Source of the DNA: Bacteroides rodentium JCM 16496
GTDB lineage: Bacteria; Bacteroidota; Bacteroidia; Bacteroidales; Bacteroidaceae
Assembly (NCBI RefSeq): GCF_000614125.1
Contig: NZ_BAKJ01000034.1
Coordinates: forward strand, 1-57,178
DNA length: 57,178 nucleotides
Direction: 5' to 3'
Positions within the stretch are counted from its first letter, which is position 1, and each line of letters opens with the position of its first letter. The notes beneath the pieces are model-generated. The model was given only the letters and a program-made list of their open reading frames with translations. It ran no database searches and was not told the DNA's origin. A program made the position numbers and the translations under genes. This document shows positions 10,201 through 20,080 of the stretch, piece after piece.

Positions 10201-10471
10201 CTTTACCAATGAGAAGCAGAACCGTGCCAACTCCGACCTTTGGTATCAGGATGCCCGTTACATCCGTCTGAAAAACCTGGAGATTGGTTATACGCTGAGA
10301 AACAAACCTTGGTTGCCGAAAACCACGAATATGCGTTTCTTCCTGAACGGTACTAATTTGTTGACTTTTACTCCGTTTGATGCCAACGACCCCGAAAATA
10401 CGGGTGGTGGTTCCGGATTCAGATACCCGTTGATGCGTGTTGTTAATTTAGGCTTGAAAGTTAACTTCTAA
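7292..10471 (+). CDS. susC: SusC-like TonB-dependent outer-membrane transporter 1
   Basis: The 1059-residue protein begins with a signal peptide ending near AVSAQN. A CarboxypepD_reg-like beta-sandwich follows (about residues 28-105, INVQGVITDETGETMIGVSV), then a plug domain with the typical SusC signature (about 120-235: VILIRGQSSFNGSSPLILVDGVER, ITVLKDASATAVYGVRGANGVILVTTKRG). A 22-strand barrel makes up the rest and ends in an aromatic/hydrophobic strand (GLKVNF). It imports oligosaccharides across the outer membrane using TonB energy, together with the SusD lipoprotein encoded directly downstream. It is intact, in contrast to the second susC. The substrate cannot be read from sequence; the neighbouring GH172 enzymes point to a furanose-rich oligosaccharide. 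Confidence 0.95.
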   Translation: MKNRNMLQKWLIILFLGLITQAVSAQNINVQGVITDETGETMIGVSVLVKGTSTGVVTDIDGHFSLSVPKNSVLLISYIGYKSKEISVNGAKRLNIEMEPEAQNLDEVVIVAYGQQKKVSVTGSMSSINNEALLKSPSASLGNAISGKLPGLSTVQYSGLPGADDPVILIRGQSSFNGSSPLILVDGVERSFTQIDPNEVADITVLKDASATAVYGVRGANGVILVTTKRGEIGRTKVSASTSWGVQSVTNFIDMANSYTYATAYNNARVSDGNQPAFQPAIIEHFKNHDNPLLYPDIDWIDYVMKDHALQSQHNVSVSGGNQVARYFVSAGFLDQDGLFRTFDKDSNTNFSYKRYNYRANLDLSLGKYHELSINLGGRVENKTSLASSEERIFVYLMDAQPFSGAGIIDGRWVLANRDLIDPTGLENIVSGIDGLDTFYGQGYKSSSTNVLNADIIYKLNMEFLTKGLDFRVKASYNSSYGQTKDRTCGKPASFRPYLTEDGEVVYQRSGDYWNPGYNESSWSNRDWYAEASFNYNRTFGYHNVGALLLYNQSKTYYPGSYTAIPYGYVGLVARATYDYGHRYMIDANMGYNGSENFAEGKRFGFFPSVSVGWGISEEKFWKPIKSVVSYMKLRASVGTVGNDNCQGRRFLYLPSAWGIWNGYFSSMQDYQGYNFGTTNNTFLNVAREMSSSSPDVTWETAVKYNVGFDAKFYNDKIGLNVDLFKENRKDILISNVNMIQSPTAVRPSYINYGRVKNHGYEVTLSYSDKIGKDFSFTISPSVSYAKNKVIECSELKRKDKLVKADSYMGRKLGLTEDQVVSPDWTYSTGHAIGARRGYVFFGLYEEGVTEEAYRKTYGTDIPQQLVPDLKNGDAVYVDLDGDGLILEEYDQIYSEITDNPKYVFSLNFDFRYKNFDFTMLWTGADQVNRILQGPYRNPFGESHRSALMQWVYDNSWSEDNPDGHLPRLTFTNEKQNRANSDLWYQDARYIRLKNLEIGYTLRNKPWLPKTTNMRFFLNGTNLLTFTPFDANDPENTGGGSGFRYPLMRVVNLGLKVNF

Positions 10472-10481
10472 ATAAATGTAT

Positions 10482-12526
10482 ATGAAAAAAATAAATTCAA
10501 TAAAAATCATACTGCTATTGGCAATCATCTCTTTCGTGGGTGTAGGCTGTGTGGACGAAATTAAGTTCGGGAACGCATTTTTGGAGAAAGCTCCGGGAGA
10601 AGACGTGAACGAAGATGTTATCTTCTCCAAGAAGGTATATACTGACTATTTGTTGTGGCAGTGCTACGAGGGACTTTTCACTCCGTTTAAGAATTGTTAT
10701 GCAGGTAATGGACAATTTGAGACCTTGTCTGACATCATGCACTCTGAAGAGGGATGGGACTCCATGGGACGTTTTCATTATACAGGAGTTTTGTCTGCCG
10801 CTAACGCTAACCCGGGTTGGTTGGTTGCTCGTGCAGCTTACATTACAGCGGGGGGAATGGAGAATATGAATAATACAGCTTTCCGTTGTATCTGGACCGG
10901 CATACGCGACTGTTGTTTGATGTTGGATAACGTTGATCGCGTGCCCGATATGACCGATGCGGAAAAGGCACGTTACAAAGCCGAAGTGAAAGTGATTATG
11001 GCAAGCAAGTACTTTGACGGTATCCACAATTTTGGTGGTCTTCCTATTGTTGACCATGCACTTGGCGCAGACGAGGTTTTGGAAAAACCACGTTCTACCA
11101 TTGAGGAAACCGTAGCATTTGCCGTGCGTTTGCTGGATGAAGCCATCGCCGAACCTGAATTGCCCTGGAATATTCCCGCATCAGAATTGGCTACTTGGGC
11201 AGGACGTGTTACCAAGGCTTCGGCATTGGGTGTTAAGGCAAAATTGTTGAACTATGTAGCAAGTCCCATCTTCAATAGCGATTCTCCGTATTGTGTAGAA
11301 GAGCCCCAGGAGCTGTCAGAGCCCTCCAGGTGTGGTATGGTAATTACGACGTGAAGCGTTGGGAAGCTGTGGTAGAAACATGCGAGGAATTCTTCCGTAT
11401 GAATGCCGCTAACGGTAACTATTATCAGTTGGAAGAGGCTGTTACTTCCGATGAAGCCGGCTATCGTGCCGCTTTCCGCAAGGCATACCGTGCCCGTGGT
11501 AACAGAGAGTCTCTGCTTGAGGTACATGACCGTGTATATATGTTGGAGTGGGATAATCAGCCCGGCGGTTTCTGGCATGATGGTGGTATCGCTCCTACTT
11601 TGGAGTGGATGGAAATGTTCCCGTGGGCTGATGGTAAGAACTACGACGGACAGAAATATTACAATCAGAGACCTGCGCAGAAGGATATCTTCGAAAACCG
11701 TGATCCCCGTTTGTATGAAACTATCGTTGTACAAAAGCGTGACTATAAACATCAGATTTATGGCGAGGATAACCCCATACAATTGTGGGAAGGTGGCGAA
11801 TTTTTGACTTCCGGCGCCAGATGGAATTGTAAGCCTTGGGGATTGCCCCTTTATAAATTTGTATTGGACTTGGGTGATGCTATGCATGGTGGTGCAGGTC
11901 TTATTGATAGAGAGCCTTTCCAAACCTCTTATATCCGTTTGGCTGAGCTTTATCTGATTTATGCTGAGGCATTGACTGAGACCGGTAACAACGTAAAGGC
12001 ATTGGAGCAAATCAATAAGGTAAGAGCCCGTGTCGGTTTAGGCAAACTCGAAGTAATGAATCCCGAATTGGACTTGACTACCAATAAGGAAAACCTGATT
12101 AAGGAAATCATGCGTGAACGTGCTTGTGAATTAGGGTTTGAGTATGAAAATCGCTTACACGACATGAATCGCCGTGTCATGGAAAAAGACTTTAAGAAAC
12201 GTCTGCATGGAATCCACATTTATCGTTTGGATGATAACAATGAATTGGTATTGAAGAAATGGACTAAAGACGACGGTGAACCTTTTCCGACAAAATTCTT
12301 ATATGTGCCATACGACCTGAATGAGGGTGATGCTACGGCTGTAGGTTATACTATCATAAAAGATGGAAAGGAATCGACGATAGAATCGCCTACGGGGATG
12401 ACAGCAAATCCGCGTTTTATTTGGGATACTCCCGACCGCTGGTCCAACAAGTGGTTGCTCGTTCCGCTGCCACCTGATGAAATTAATAAGAACTATGGTT
12501 TGACACAAAACCCGGGATGGTATTAA
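10482..12526 (+). CDS. susD: SusD-like surface glycan-binding lipoprotein 1 (frameshifted)
   Basis: Two adjoining reading frames give one SusD/RagB protein of about 681 residues. The first runs from the start to a stop at 11354, with a lipoprotein signal ending VGCVDE. The second reads from about 11303 to 12526 and ends in the typical NPGWY. Similarity passes from the first frame (NYVASPIFNSDSPY) to the second (GAVRALQVWYGNYDVKRWE) at the C-tract 11304-11307, where one base appears to be missing. I chose the start at 10482 (MKKINS) rather than 10476. It is an outer-membrane lid that pairs with the SusC encoded 10 bp upstream. TPR-like helical content and the segment SYIRLAELYLIYAEAL are diagnostic. 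Read as written, the protein would be truncated; a sequencing indel is the likelier explanation. Confidence 0.85.
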
Positions 12527-12551
12527 AATCTTAATTCTAAAATAGCAAACA

Positions 12552-15363
12552 ATGAATAGAAAACATAAAACACTAAAGTGGAGTATAGCTTTGGTATCGT
12601 CTATGCTCACTTTAAATTTGTCAGCGCAAAGTTCGCTTATAGACTATCAGGCTGATAAGGTTGATTTAGGAATGGGTGTTGAGCAGAGCAAGATGTTGAC
12701 TACCGCTTCTGTGGAGGTGATTAGTGGCGATGAGTTGCAAAAAACGGCTGCTATCTCTTTGAAAGAGGCTCTTTATGGAAAATTGTTGGGACTTACGGTG
12801 CTGCGTCCGGGTGGAACGGTTAGTGACTACGGTTCCGGAGCAACATTCAATATTCGTGGTAAGCAGACAACGACCGAGAATGGTGTATTGGTGCTGGTAG
12901 ACGGTATTGAGCGTTCTATCGAATATTTGACTGTTGACGAGGTAGAATCGGTTACGGTGTTGAAGGATGCTGCCGCTGTGGCTCTCTTGGGCTATCAGGG
13001 CGTGAACGGTGCAATCTTGGTGAAAACCAAACGTGGTGTGGAAGGACGTCAGATTTCCGTATCTTACGACCATAAGTTTACGTTCAATCCAAGGGTGGCA
13101 GACTTTGTAGATGCTCCTACTTACGCTAATGCTTTGAACCAGGCGCGTGCCAACGATGGTTTGACACCGATGTACAACGATTATGAGTTGCAGGCTTTTG
13201 CTGACGGTACTCATCCTTATTACTACCCGAATGTTGACTGGAAGAAAGAGGTATTCAAAGATTATGGTTCGGAAGACCAATTCAACCTGTCCATGAAGGG
13301 CGGTAACCAGAAGCTGAAATATTTCTCTATGTTGGATTATACTGGCAGCCGAGGCTTGTTGGATGAGACAGAACAGGAACTATATAATTCACAGATGAGA
13401 TTCTCTAAAGCTAATATCCGTACTAATTTGGACGTACAGTTTACTCCGACAACCAAGTTCGTCTTGAATGCGTTGGGGAGTTTCGTCGAGACTAAACGTC
13501 CTTACGGTGTGACCGAAAACGGCTTGACCGACCTGCTCTATCGTACTCCGGCTTCCGCATTTCCGGTAATGAACGATCCGGGAGGTAGTTTGGCAGGTAT
13601 TTGGGGAGGTAATACCACTTACGGTGCTAACAATGTAGTCGCACAGGTTCGGGCTTCTGGTTTTACGAAAACCCACTCCCGTTCTTTTCAAGGAGACTTC
13701 TCGCTGATTCAGAACCTGGATTTTATTACGAAGGGACTGAGTGCATCGGCACGTTTGGGTTACAATAACTTCTCTCAGATTTATGAGACCAATGAGTTGG
13801 GGTTTATGTATGGTTACGAACGTTTCCGCTTCGACGAGGCCGGCCAACCGACTGAGTTGATAAAATACTCTGCCGGTGACAAGACCAACAACTTGGAATT
13901 CAACCATTGGACCAACCAGCACAACCGTTCTTCTTTCTTGGAAGTTTCGGCTGACTATCACACATCGTTCCGTGACGATGATAACTTCTCTGCCTCGTTG
14001 ATGTGGCATCAGAAGCACTCCTCCTCTAACGGCCAGTATCTGACTTACAACCGGATGAATGTGATGGCTTATCTGCACTACGATTTGAAGCAAAAATATA
14101 TAGCTGACTTGGTATTGGCGATGAACGGTTCTAACCGCTCCTATCCGGAGAAGTGGTCGTTCTCTCCTACCTTGTCTTTGGGTTATGTATTTGCCAACAA
14201 GGAGGACAACCGGATATTGAACTTCGGTAAATTGCGTTTCTCTGCAGGTATCCAACACACCGATTATGTGCATTCAGGGATTATGGCTGGAAAACTATAA
14301 CGGCAGTGCAGGCAATTATCTGACAGGTTCAGGCGATGGCCTAGGACAGTGGGGTACGTCTCTTGGTTATCAGCCCACCAAGCACTTTAACCTGGAAACG
14401 GCCTATAAATTCAATTGGGGTGCCGACCTGCGCTTGTTCAAACAGGTGGACGTGAACTTTGACACTTATTATCAATTGCGTGACGATATCCTATTGGCGG
14501 GTGACGGTTTGAATTCATCCGTATTCGGTAGACCTTCTGCTTATCTAAATTGGGGACGCGTAGCGAGCTATGGTGTAGAACTGGGTGTAAACTGGGTTAA
14601 GCAGGTGGATAAAGATTTCTCTTTCAATGTGGGTTCTAACGTGACTTGGGGACGTAATAAACAGAAACGTACCATTGAGAACGTGGCTTATGACTATTTA
14701 TCTGCTGTTGGTGGTCGTGTAAATCAAGCATGGGGCTTGGAAGTTGTAGGTTTCTTCGAGGATGAAGCAGACATCGCCTCTTCACCGCAACAGAACTTCG
14801 ACAATTGCCGTCCGGGTGACTTCAAGTATAAGGATCAGAACGGCGATAATGTCATCGATGAAAATGACGTGGTGAAAATGGGTTACGATACCAGCGTGCC
14901 GGAACTGAACTTTTCATTGGGTCTGGGCTTCCGTTACAAGAACTTTGGTGTGAACGCCATGTTCCAGGGTGCAGGCATGTATACCGCATACTTGGGTACG
15001 GTGGGTGTATGGACTCCGATTATTGACGGTGCCAACCTTTCGAAAGAGTATTATGACAACTGCTGGGGTAGAAGCGAGAATCCTACTTATCCGCGTCTGA
15101 CTTCACGCACCAACCTTAACAACTATCGTGGTAACGATGTTTGGTACAAAAATGTGAACTTCTTTAAACTGAGAAACTGCGAGGTATATTACATGTTACC
15201 CGAAAACTGGATTTCTAAAGTGAAGATGTCACAGTGCAAAGTGTTTGTCAAAGGAGAGAACCTAATGACCTTGTCTAACCTGAAGGCGATGGATCCCGAG
15301 AACATCGGTACCTATTTCCCGACCTTGATGGGGGTTAACTTAGGAGTTTCTGTAAAGTTTTAA
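12552..15363 (+). CDS. SusC-like TonB-dependent transporter 2 (frameshifted, lacks the N-terminal regulatory domain)
   Basis: Repaired, this is a protein of about 936 residues. The signal peptide (ending NLSAQS) leads almost directly into the plug (STVxxI-like ISGDELQKTAAISLKEALYGKLLG; FNIRGKQTTTENGVLVLVDGIER; VTVLKDAAAVALLGYQGVNGAI). The CarboxypepD_reg-like domain of SusC 1 is absent. The first frame stops at 14300 and the continuation runs to 15363. Joining HTDYVHSG to LWLENYNGS requires removing one G from the run 14277-14279, so one extra base is present. The barrel ends with GVSVKF, as expected for an outer-membrane C-terminus. It pairs with the second SusD gene 19 bp downstream. The missing N-domain is found in some paired transporters of multi-SusCD loci and is a property of the gene, not a result of the frameshift. 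Confidence 0.85.
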
Positions 15364-15382
15364 CGGATAAATAAAAACAAAT

Positions 15383-17086
15383 ATGAATCGATTTAAAAAT
15401 ATATTTTGTGCAGTAGTACTTTCCGCATTTGCTGTGAGTTGTGTTGATTTGGACTATACCGAGGTGACTACAGCCGATGAGGAGTGGATATATAACAGCC
15501 CTTTATACGGTATCCAGAAATTGGTGTACAATATTTATGCACGTGTGCCCAACGGTCTCGAGAAAAACTACGAGGGCGGCAGAGGAGCTACGCTGGCGGC
15601 TGCCACCGATGAGGCAGAGTGCGCATTGTCTTATTCTTCAGTTCACCGTTTCCACAACGGTGGATGGAATCCTAACAATCCCTTCTCATTTACGTGGAGC
15701 AACTCGTATGCGGCTATCGCTGAAGCGAACATCTTTCACGAGAAGCGTGATAAAATCAATTTGGACGAATATAAGAACAACCTGGACTTCGAAGCCATGA
15801 AGAAGAAGTTCAAGCTGTTTGAGTATGAGGTCCGTTTTTTGCGTGCTTATTTTTACTTTGAACTGGTCCGTGCCTACGGTGACGTGCCTTTTACGTTGAA
15901 AGCGTTGACGGTGGAAGAAGCGAATAGAATAGAACGTACTTCAGCCATTACCATCATGGATTGGATTGCAGAAGAGTTGGACGCCATCGCTGAATATTTG
16001 CCTATCTCTTTCGTGGATGAGTTGAATCCGGAACAAGGCCGTGCAACCCGTATGATGTGCTTGGCGCTGAAAGCCCGTACATTGCTTTATAAGGCTTCTC
16101 CTTTGTTTAACAAAGAGAATAATAAAGAGTGGTGGCTGGATGCCGTCAGAGCTAATGGGGAGGTTTTACTCCGTGCGCAAGAGTGGGGCATTGGCTTGGA
16201 CAACTACTCTAAAATCTGGGGGCCTCGTAACGGTGACGGTATCGAGATGATTTGGGCCATTAAGCGTGGTACCAGCAGCTATTGGGAATCGTACAACTAT
16301 CCCATTGGTGTGGAGAACGGTAACAGTGGTATGTGTCCTACCCAAACTTTGGTCGACAATTATGAGTATAACGATGGTAGCAACCAGACCTTTGGCAAGC
16401 GTTACTCTAACGCTGTGATTAATATTACGCAGGAAGACCCCTATGCCGGCTTGGATCCCCGCTTCTTTATGACGGTAGTGAAGAACGGTGATATTTGGCC
16501 GAATTACAATCCTAATCCTATCGAAACCTTTATAGGTGGATTGAACGCTGCGCCGATTCATAACTCCACTCCGACCGGCTATTATCTGCGGAAGTATTGC
16601 GATCCTAACGTGAGTTTAGCAACGAATAATCCCACTACCTCTCCTCATGCTTGGGTCGCGATGCGTTTGGGTGAGTTCTATCTGAACTATGCGGAGGCTA
16701 TGTTCCAATACTATGGTGATGCTGAAGCAAAGGGTGAAGGAAATTTCTCTGCGAACGATGCCATCAACCAGTTGCGCGACCGTGCCGATGTGATGATGCC
16801 TCATTGGAGTGGAACTCCGGCTAACTGGTTCGAACGCTACAAACGCGAGCGTATGGTGGAGATGGCATTCGAGGACCAACGCTTCTGGGACATACGTCGT
16901 TGGAAATGCGGTTCGGAACTGGCTGAAATCTCCATTGCCGAATTGCAGAAAAACGCTGCAGGTGACATTATCCTGACACGTAAGCAAGAGCAAAGACGTT
17001 GGGAAGATAAGTATTATCTTTTCCCGATTCCTTTCAGTGAGTATAACAAGAACAATAATTTGGGACAGAACCCGGGTTGGAACTAA
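15383..17086 (+). CDS. SusD-like surface glycan-binding lipoprotein 2
   Basis: An intact 567-residue RagB/SusD lipoprotein. The signal sequence ends FAVSCVDLD (lipid-modified Cys at about residue 20). Helical TPR-like repeats carry RFLRAYFYFELVRAYGDVPF, and the late motif WVAMRLGEFYLNYAEAM plus the C-terminal LGQNPGWN are classic family signatures. It is surface exposed, captures glycan and closes over SusC 2. It is much shorter than SusD 1 and shares only family-level similarity with it, so the two SusCD pairs probably handle different chain lengths or branches of the same glycan. It is followed after 15 bp by the surface-binding protein gene. Confidence 0.93.
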   Translation: MNRFKNIFCAVVLSAFAVSCVDLDYTEVTTADEEWIYNSPLYGIQKLVYNIYARVPNGLEKNYEGGRGATLAAATDEAECALSYSSVHRFHNGGWNPNNPFSFTWSNSYAAIAEANIFHEKRDKINLDEYKNNLDFEAMKKKFKLFEYEVRFLRAYFYFELVRAYGDVPFTLKALTVEEANRIERTSAITIMDWIAEELDAIAEYLPISFVDELNPEQGRATRMMCLALKARTLLYKASPLFNKENNKEWWLDAVRANGEVLLRAQEWGIGLDNYSKIWGPRNGDGIEMIWAIKRGTSSYWESYNYPIGVENGNSGMCPTQTLVDNYEYNDGSNQTFGKRYSNAVINITQEDPYAGLDPRFFMTVVKNGDIWPNYNPNPIETFIGGLNAAPIHNSTPTGYYLRKYCDPNVSLATNNPTTSPHAWVAMRLGEFYLNYAEAMFQYYGDAEAKGEGNFSANDAINQLRDRADVMMPHWSGTPANWFERYKRERMVEMAFEDQRFWDIRRWKCGSELAEISIAELQKNAAGDIILTRKQEQRRWEDKYYLFPIPFSEYNKNNNLGQNPGWN

Positions 17087-17101
17087 TAAAGCATAGATTA
17101 T

Positions 17102-18276
17102 ATGAAACAAATTATAAATAAATTGGCTATTCTCTTTTTGGTATTGGCGTCCTTTTGTGCTTGCTCGGATGACAACGAAGAGCAGAACGCAAGATTGTCT
17201 GTGGTGGACTTCTATCCCTCGATTGTGATGGAAGGGACTAACCTGACTGTAGTTGGTACAGATGTGAAATCGGCAAAAGAGGTGGTTTTCCCTGGTGGCG
17301 TTACAGCTACCGATATTACTATAAAGGACGAATATTCGTTCGAAGTTGTTGTGCCTGCCGGAGTATCGGAAACAGCAGCCCCCTTGATCGTGAGAGGTGA
17401 GGGTGAGGAAGCTTCCAGCCGTCAAACCATACGTCGTGCTAAACCGGTGTTTAATTCTTTCCTGTTTACCGATCAGAAAGGTGCTGCCATCAATACTAAG
17501 ATGTCTATTTTGGGTAAGGACTTGTTGCTTGTCGATGCCGTGGCTTTTATAGTGAATGGAGAAAAATGCGTGGTAGATAACGAGTATTTGCTACGTAAAT
17601 CGAACGATGAGATCAAATTCTTGATTCCTGCCGATTTCAAGAAGGGAGATGTAGCGTCTCTGCAACTCATCTTCAAGAATGGCGAGACGATGGACTTGGA
17701 CGAAACGATTGACATCGTGATACCCTGGCAAAACCCGTTCGCATTGTGCGACCCGATTACGGATAAAACTTTCATGATTACCGATTTCGAGCATGAAGAT
17801 CCGGCAAACGGTATAAGTGATATAAAGGCAAAAGGATTTGTGGCTGTGTTTGAAGAACAAACAGAGGCTGACTTCTACTGGAGCAATACCTATATTTATT
17901 CGGAAGAAGATACAGAAAGCGCCGGTCCCGATATATTCATTTGCCATGTGCATGGCAACCGTCCTGATGGTGATGTGAAGTTGAATGATTATGAGCTTAA
18001 ACTTGACGTGAGAATTGACGAAGGTACGTTTGGCGCTTCTTTGTGGGAGGGTCACGTTGATTTAGGATGGGAATGGTGTTGGTCGGTAACCTCTTCCCCG
18101 AAACGACCGACGGAAAATGGATAACCGTTAAGCGCAAGGTCAAAGACTTTGGTAAAGGTGAAAAATTTGATAGCTGGCCTATGGGACAGTGGGCATTAAG
18201 CGGTCTGCTTGGTCCTTCTCTTCCTGCAGGAGTCAGCATTGATAACTTCCGTTTGGATCCGCTTTCTGAAGATTAA
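17102..18276 (+). CDS. Surface glycan-binding lipoprotein with IPT/TIG domains (frameshifted)
   Basis: The gene follows the second susD, as expected for an SGBP. The lipoprotein signal ends FCACSDD. Next come Ig-like IPT/TIG repeats (about residues 30-100, SVVDFYPSIVMEGTNLTVVGTDV, and about 105-200) and then a C-terminal beta-sandwich ligand-binding module (ITDFEHEDPANGISD onward). The first frame ends at 18124 with a tail unlike the family; the correct C-terminus (LFPETTDGKWITV to LDPLSED) lies in another frame ending at 18276. The shift falls around 18083-18090 and needs one added base, giving about 391 residues. The protein is expected on the cell surface, holding polysaccharide near the SusCD complexes. 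Confidence 0.8.
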
Positions 18277-18344
18277 TTGTTGCAACATTTATTCATGTCG
18301 AATTTGTAGAAAGAGGAGAGTATGAAATAATGATTATAAAATGA

Positions 18345-18381
18345 CAATGGAGATGAATCTCTTTTATCTCCGTTGTTGTTT
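18345..18381 (+). terminator. Rho-independent terminator after the susCD/SGBP block
   Basis: CAATGGAGAT at 18345-18354 pairs with ATCTCCGTTG at 18366-18375 with one G-U pair and an 11-nt loop. A T-rich run follows. It separates the outer-membrane capture block from the kinase/enzyme block. Confidence 0.7.
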
Positions 18382-18411
18382 TTATGTTATTAAGAAAATT
18401 AATATAGAACT

Positions 18412-20052
18412 GTGGAATTGAATAAAAAACATGTTATCGGTCTTGATTTTGGTACGGATTCTTGTCGCGCGTTGATAGTGGACGCATCCAATGGCCATGA
18501 AATGGCTACAGGGATAAGTTTTTATCCCCGTTGGAAGGCCGGCCTTTACTGTGATGCACATAATAACCGCTATCGCCAGCATCCTTTGGACTACATTGAA
18601 TCCATGACAGAGGCTGTACATATTGCTTTGTCTTATTTGAATGAAGAGGAGATTGCTTCTATCTGTGGATTGTGTTTTGATACTACCGGTAGTACTCCCG
18701 CTTTAACCGATAATACGGGAATGCCGTTAGCCTTACGTCCGGAGTTTGCTGAAGAGCCGGACGCCATGTTTGTTCTTTGGAAAGACCATACTGCTGTTCG
18801 TGAAGCTGAACAGATCAATGCACTGGTAAAGGAACTAAAATTGGACTATCTTCTTTATGAGGGTGGAACTTATTCCTCCGAATGGGTATGGTCAAAGACT
18901 TTACATATCATCAACACAAACGTCGCTATAAAAAATGCTGCTTATGCTTGGGTAGAACATTGTGACTGGATGACTGGACTAGTAACGGGCAACACTATTC
19001 CGGAAAAAATTTTCCGTAGTCGTTGTGCCGCCGGTCATAAGGCAATGTGGCATGCCAGTTGGGGACTTCCTTCCGGTGACTTTCTTGGCGTGCTTAATCC
19101 GACATTGAAGGAAATGCTTCCTCATCTGTTTACTGAAACTCACACCAGCGACACCAAGGCGGGGGAACTGACACCCGAGTGGGCGGACAGGCTTGGACTT
19201 CCCCAGGGCATAGCCGTAGCTGTAGGGGCGTTGGATGCTCATATGGGAGCTGTTGGTGCATCTGTTGCTCCAGGGGTATTGACACGCATAATGGGAACAT
19301 CTACTTGTGACATTATGGTTGCCGGCAAAGATAAGGTCGGTGAACGTTGCATTAAGGGTATCTGTGGGCAAGTGGACGGTTCGGTACTTCCGGGGTTTAT
19401 CGGACTCGAAGCCGGACAGTCTGCTTTCGGTGACATCTATGCTTGGTTCAGGAAGATGCTGGCATGGACATTGAAGGATATTCCAGAGGGGGAGGCAAGG
19501 CAGAAAGTTTTGGAGGGTATGCTGCTGGAACTCACTCGCGAAGCTCAAGCAATGGACCTTTCTGTAGAAAAAGTTGTCGCTTTGGATTGGATGAACGGTC
19601 GCCGTACCCCCGATGCTGACCAGAACGTGAAGGGTATTATTGCAGGACTCACGCTAGGAACCAGCGCCCCGGAAATATTCCGTGCGCTGGTGGAAGCCAC
19701 CGCCTTTGGCTCTCGTCGTATTGTTGAACACATGAAAGGACAAGGGCTGCGCATTGATTCGGTCAATGCCATCGGAGGTATCAGCAAGAAGGCGCCTTTC
19801 GTGATGCAGGCACTGGCAGATGTGTTGAACATGCCTATTCGTGTGGTCCGCTCGGAACAGACCTGCGCCTTGGGAGCGGCCATGTTCGCGGCAGTTGCCG
19901 CAGGGGTGTACAAGGATATCAATGAGGCGACAAGGCACATGGGGTCGGACATCGATGTTGAATACCGGCCGGATGAAAAAAGGGCTCTCATCTACGAGGC
20001 GCTATACAAGAAATATCTTGAACTGGCAAAACTTGCTGAGACCATTAACTAA
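18412..20052 (+). CDS. araB: Ribulokinase, AraB type (FGGY family)
   Basis: The 546-residue protein follows E. coli AraB closely: IGLDFGTDSCRALIVD at the N-terminus (ATP/phosphate loop 1), FYPRWKAGLYCDAHNNRYRQHP, DTTGSTPA, RPEFAEEPDAMFVLWKDHTA, GTSTCDIMVAG, KGICGQVDGSVLPGFIGLEAG and ALGGI-like NAIGGISKKAP. It is a cytosolic kinase that phosphorylates ribulose at C5. AraB enzymes are permissive among ketopentoses, including D-ribulose. No L-arabinose isomerase or L-ribulose-5-phosphate epimerase lies nearby, but a FucI-type isomerase does. I therefore infer D-ribulose to D-ribulose-5-phosphate, which enters the pentose phosphate pathway directly. The start appears to be GTG at 18412, placing VIGLDFG near residue 8 as in AraB. 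It is not a FucK or xylulokinase by these motifs. Confidence 0.92.
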   Translation: MELNKKHVIGLDFGTDSCRALIVDASNGHEMATGISFYPRWKAGLYCDAHNNRYRQHPLDYIESMTEAVHIALSYLNEEEIASICGLCFDTTGSTPALTDNTGMPLALRPEFAEEPDAMFVLWKDHTAVREAEQINALVKELKLDYLLYEGGTYSSEWVWSKTLHIINTNVAIKNAAYAWVEHCDWMTGLVTGNTIPEKIFRSRCAAGHKAMWHASWGLPSGDFLGVLNPTLKEMLPHLFTETHTSDTKAGELTPEWADRLGLPQGIAVAVGALDAHMGAVGASVAPGVLTRIMGTSTCDIMVAGKDKVGERCIKGICGQVDGSVLPGFIGLEAGQSAFGDIYAWFRKMLAWTLKDIPEGEARQKVLEGMLLELTREAQAMDLSVEKVVALDWMNGRRTPDADQNVKGIIAGLTLGTSAPEIFRALVEATAFGSRRIVEHMKGQGLRIDSVNAIGGISKKAPFVMQALADVLNMPIRVVRSEQTCALGAAMFAAVAAGVYKDINEATRHMGSDIDVEYRPDEKRALIYEALYKKYLELAKLAETIN

Positions 20053-20080
20053 GTATACAAGCCATTAATCTATTTAAAAC

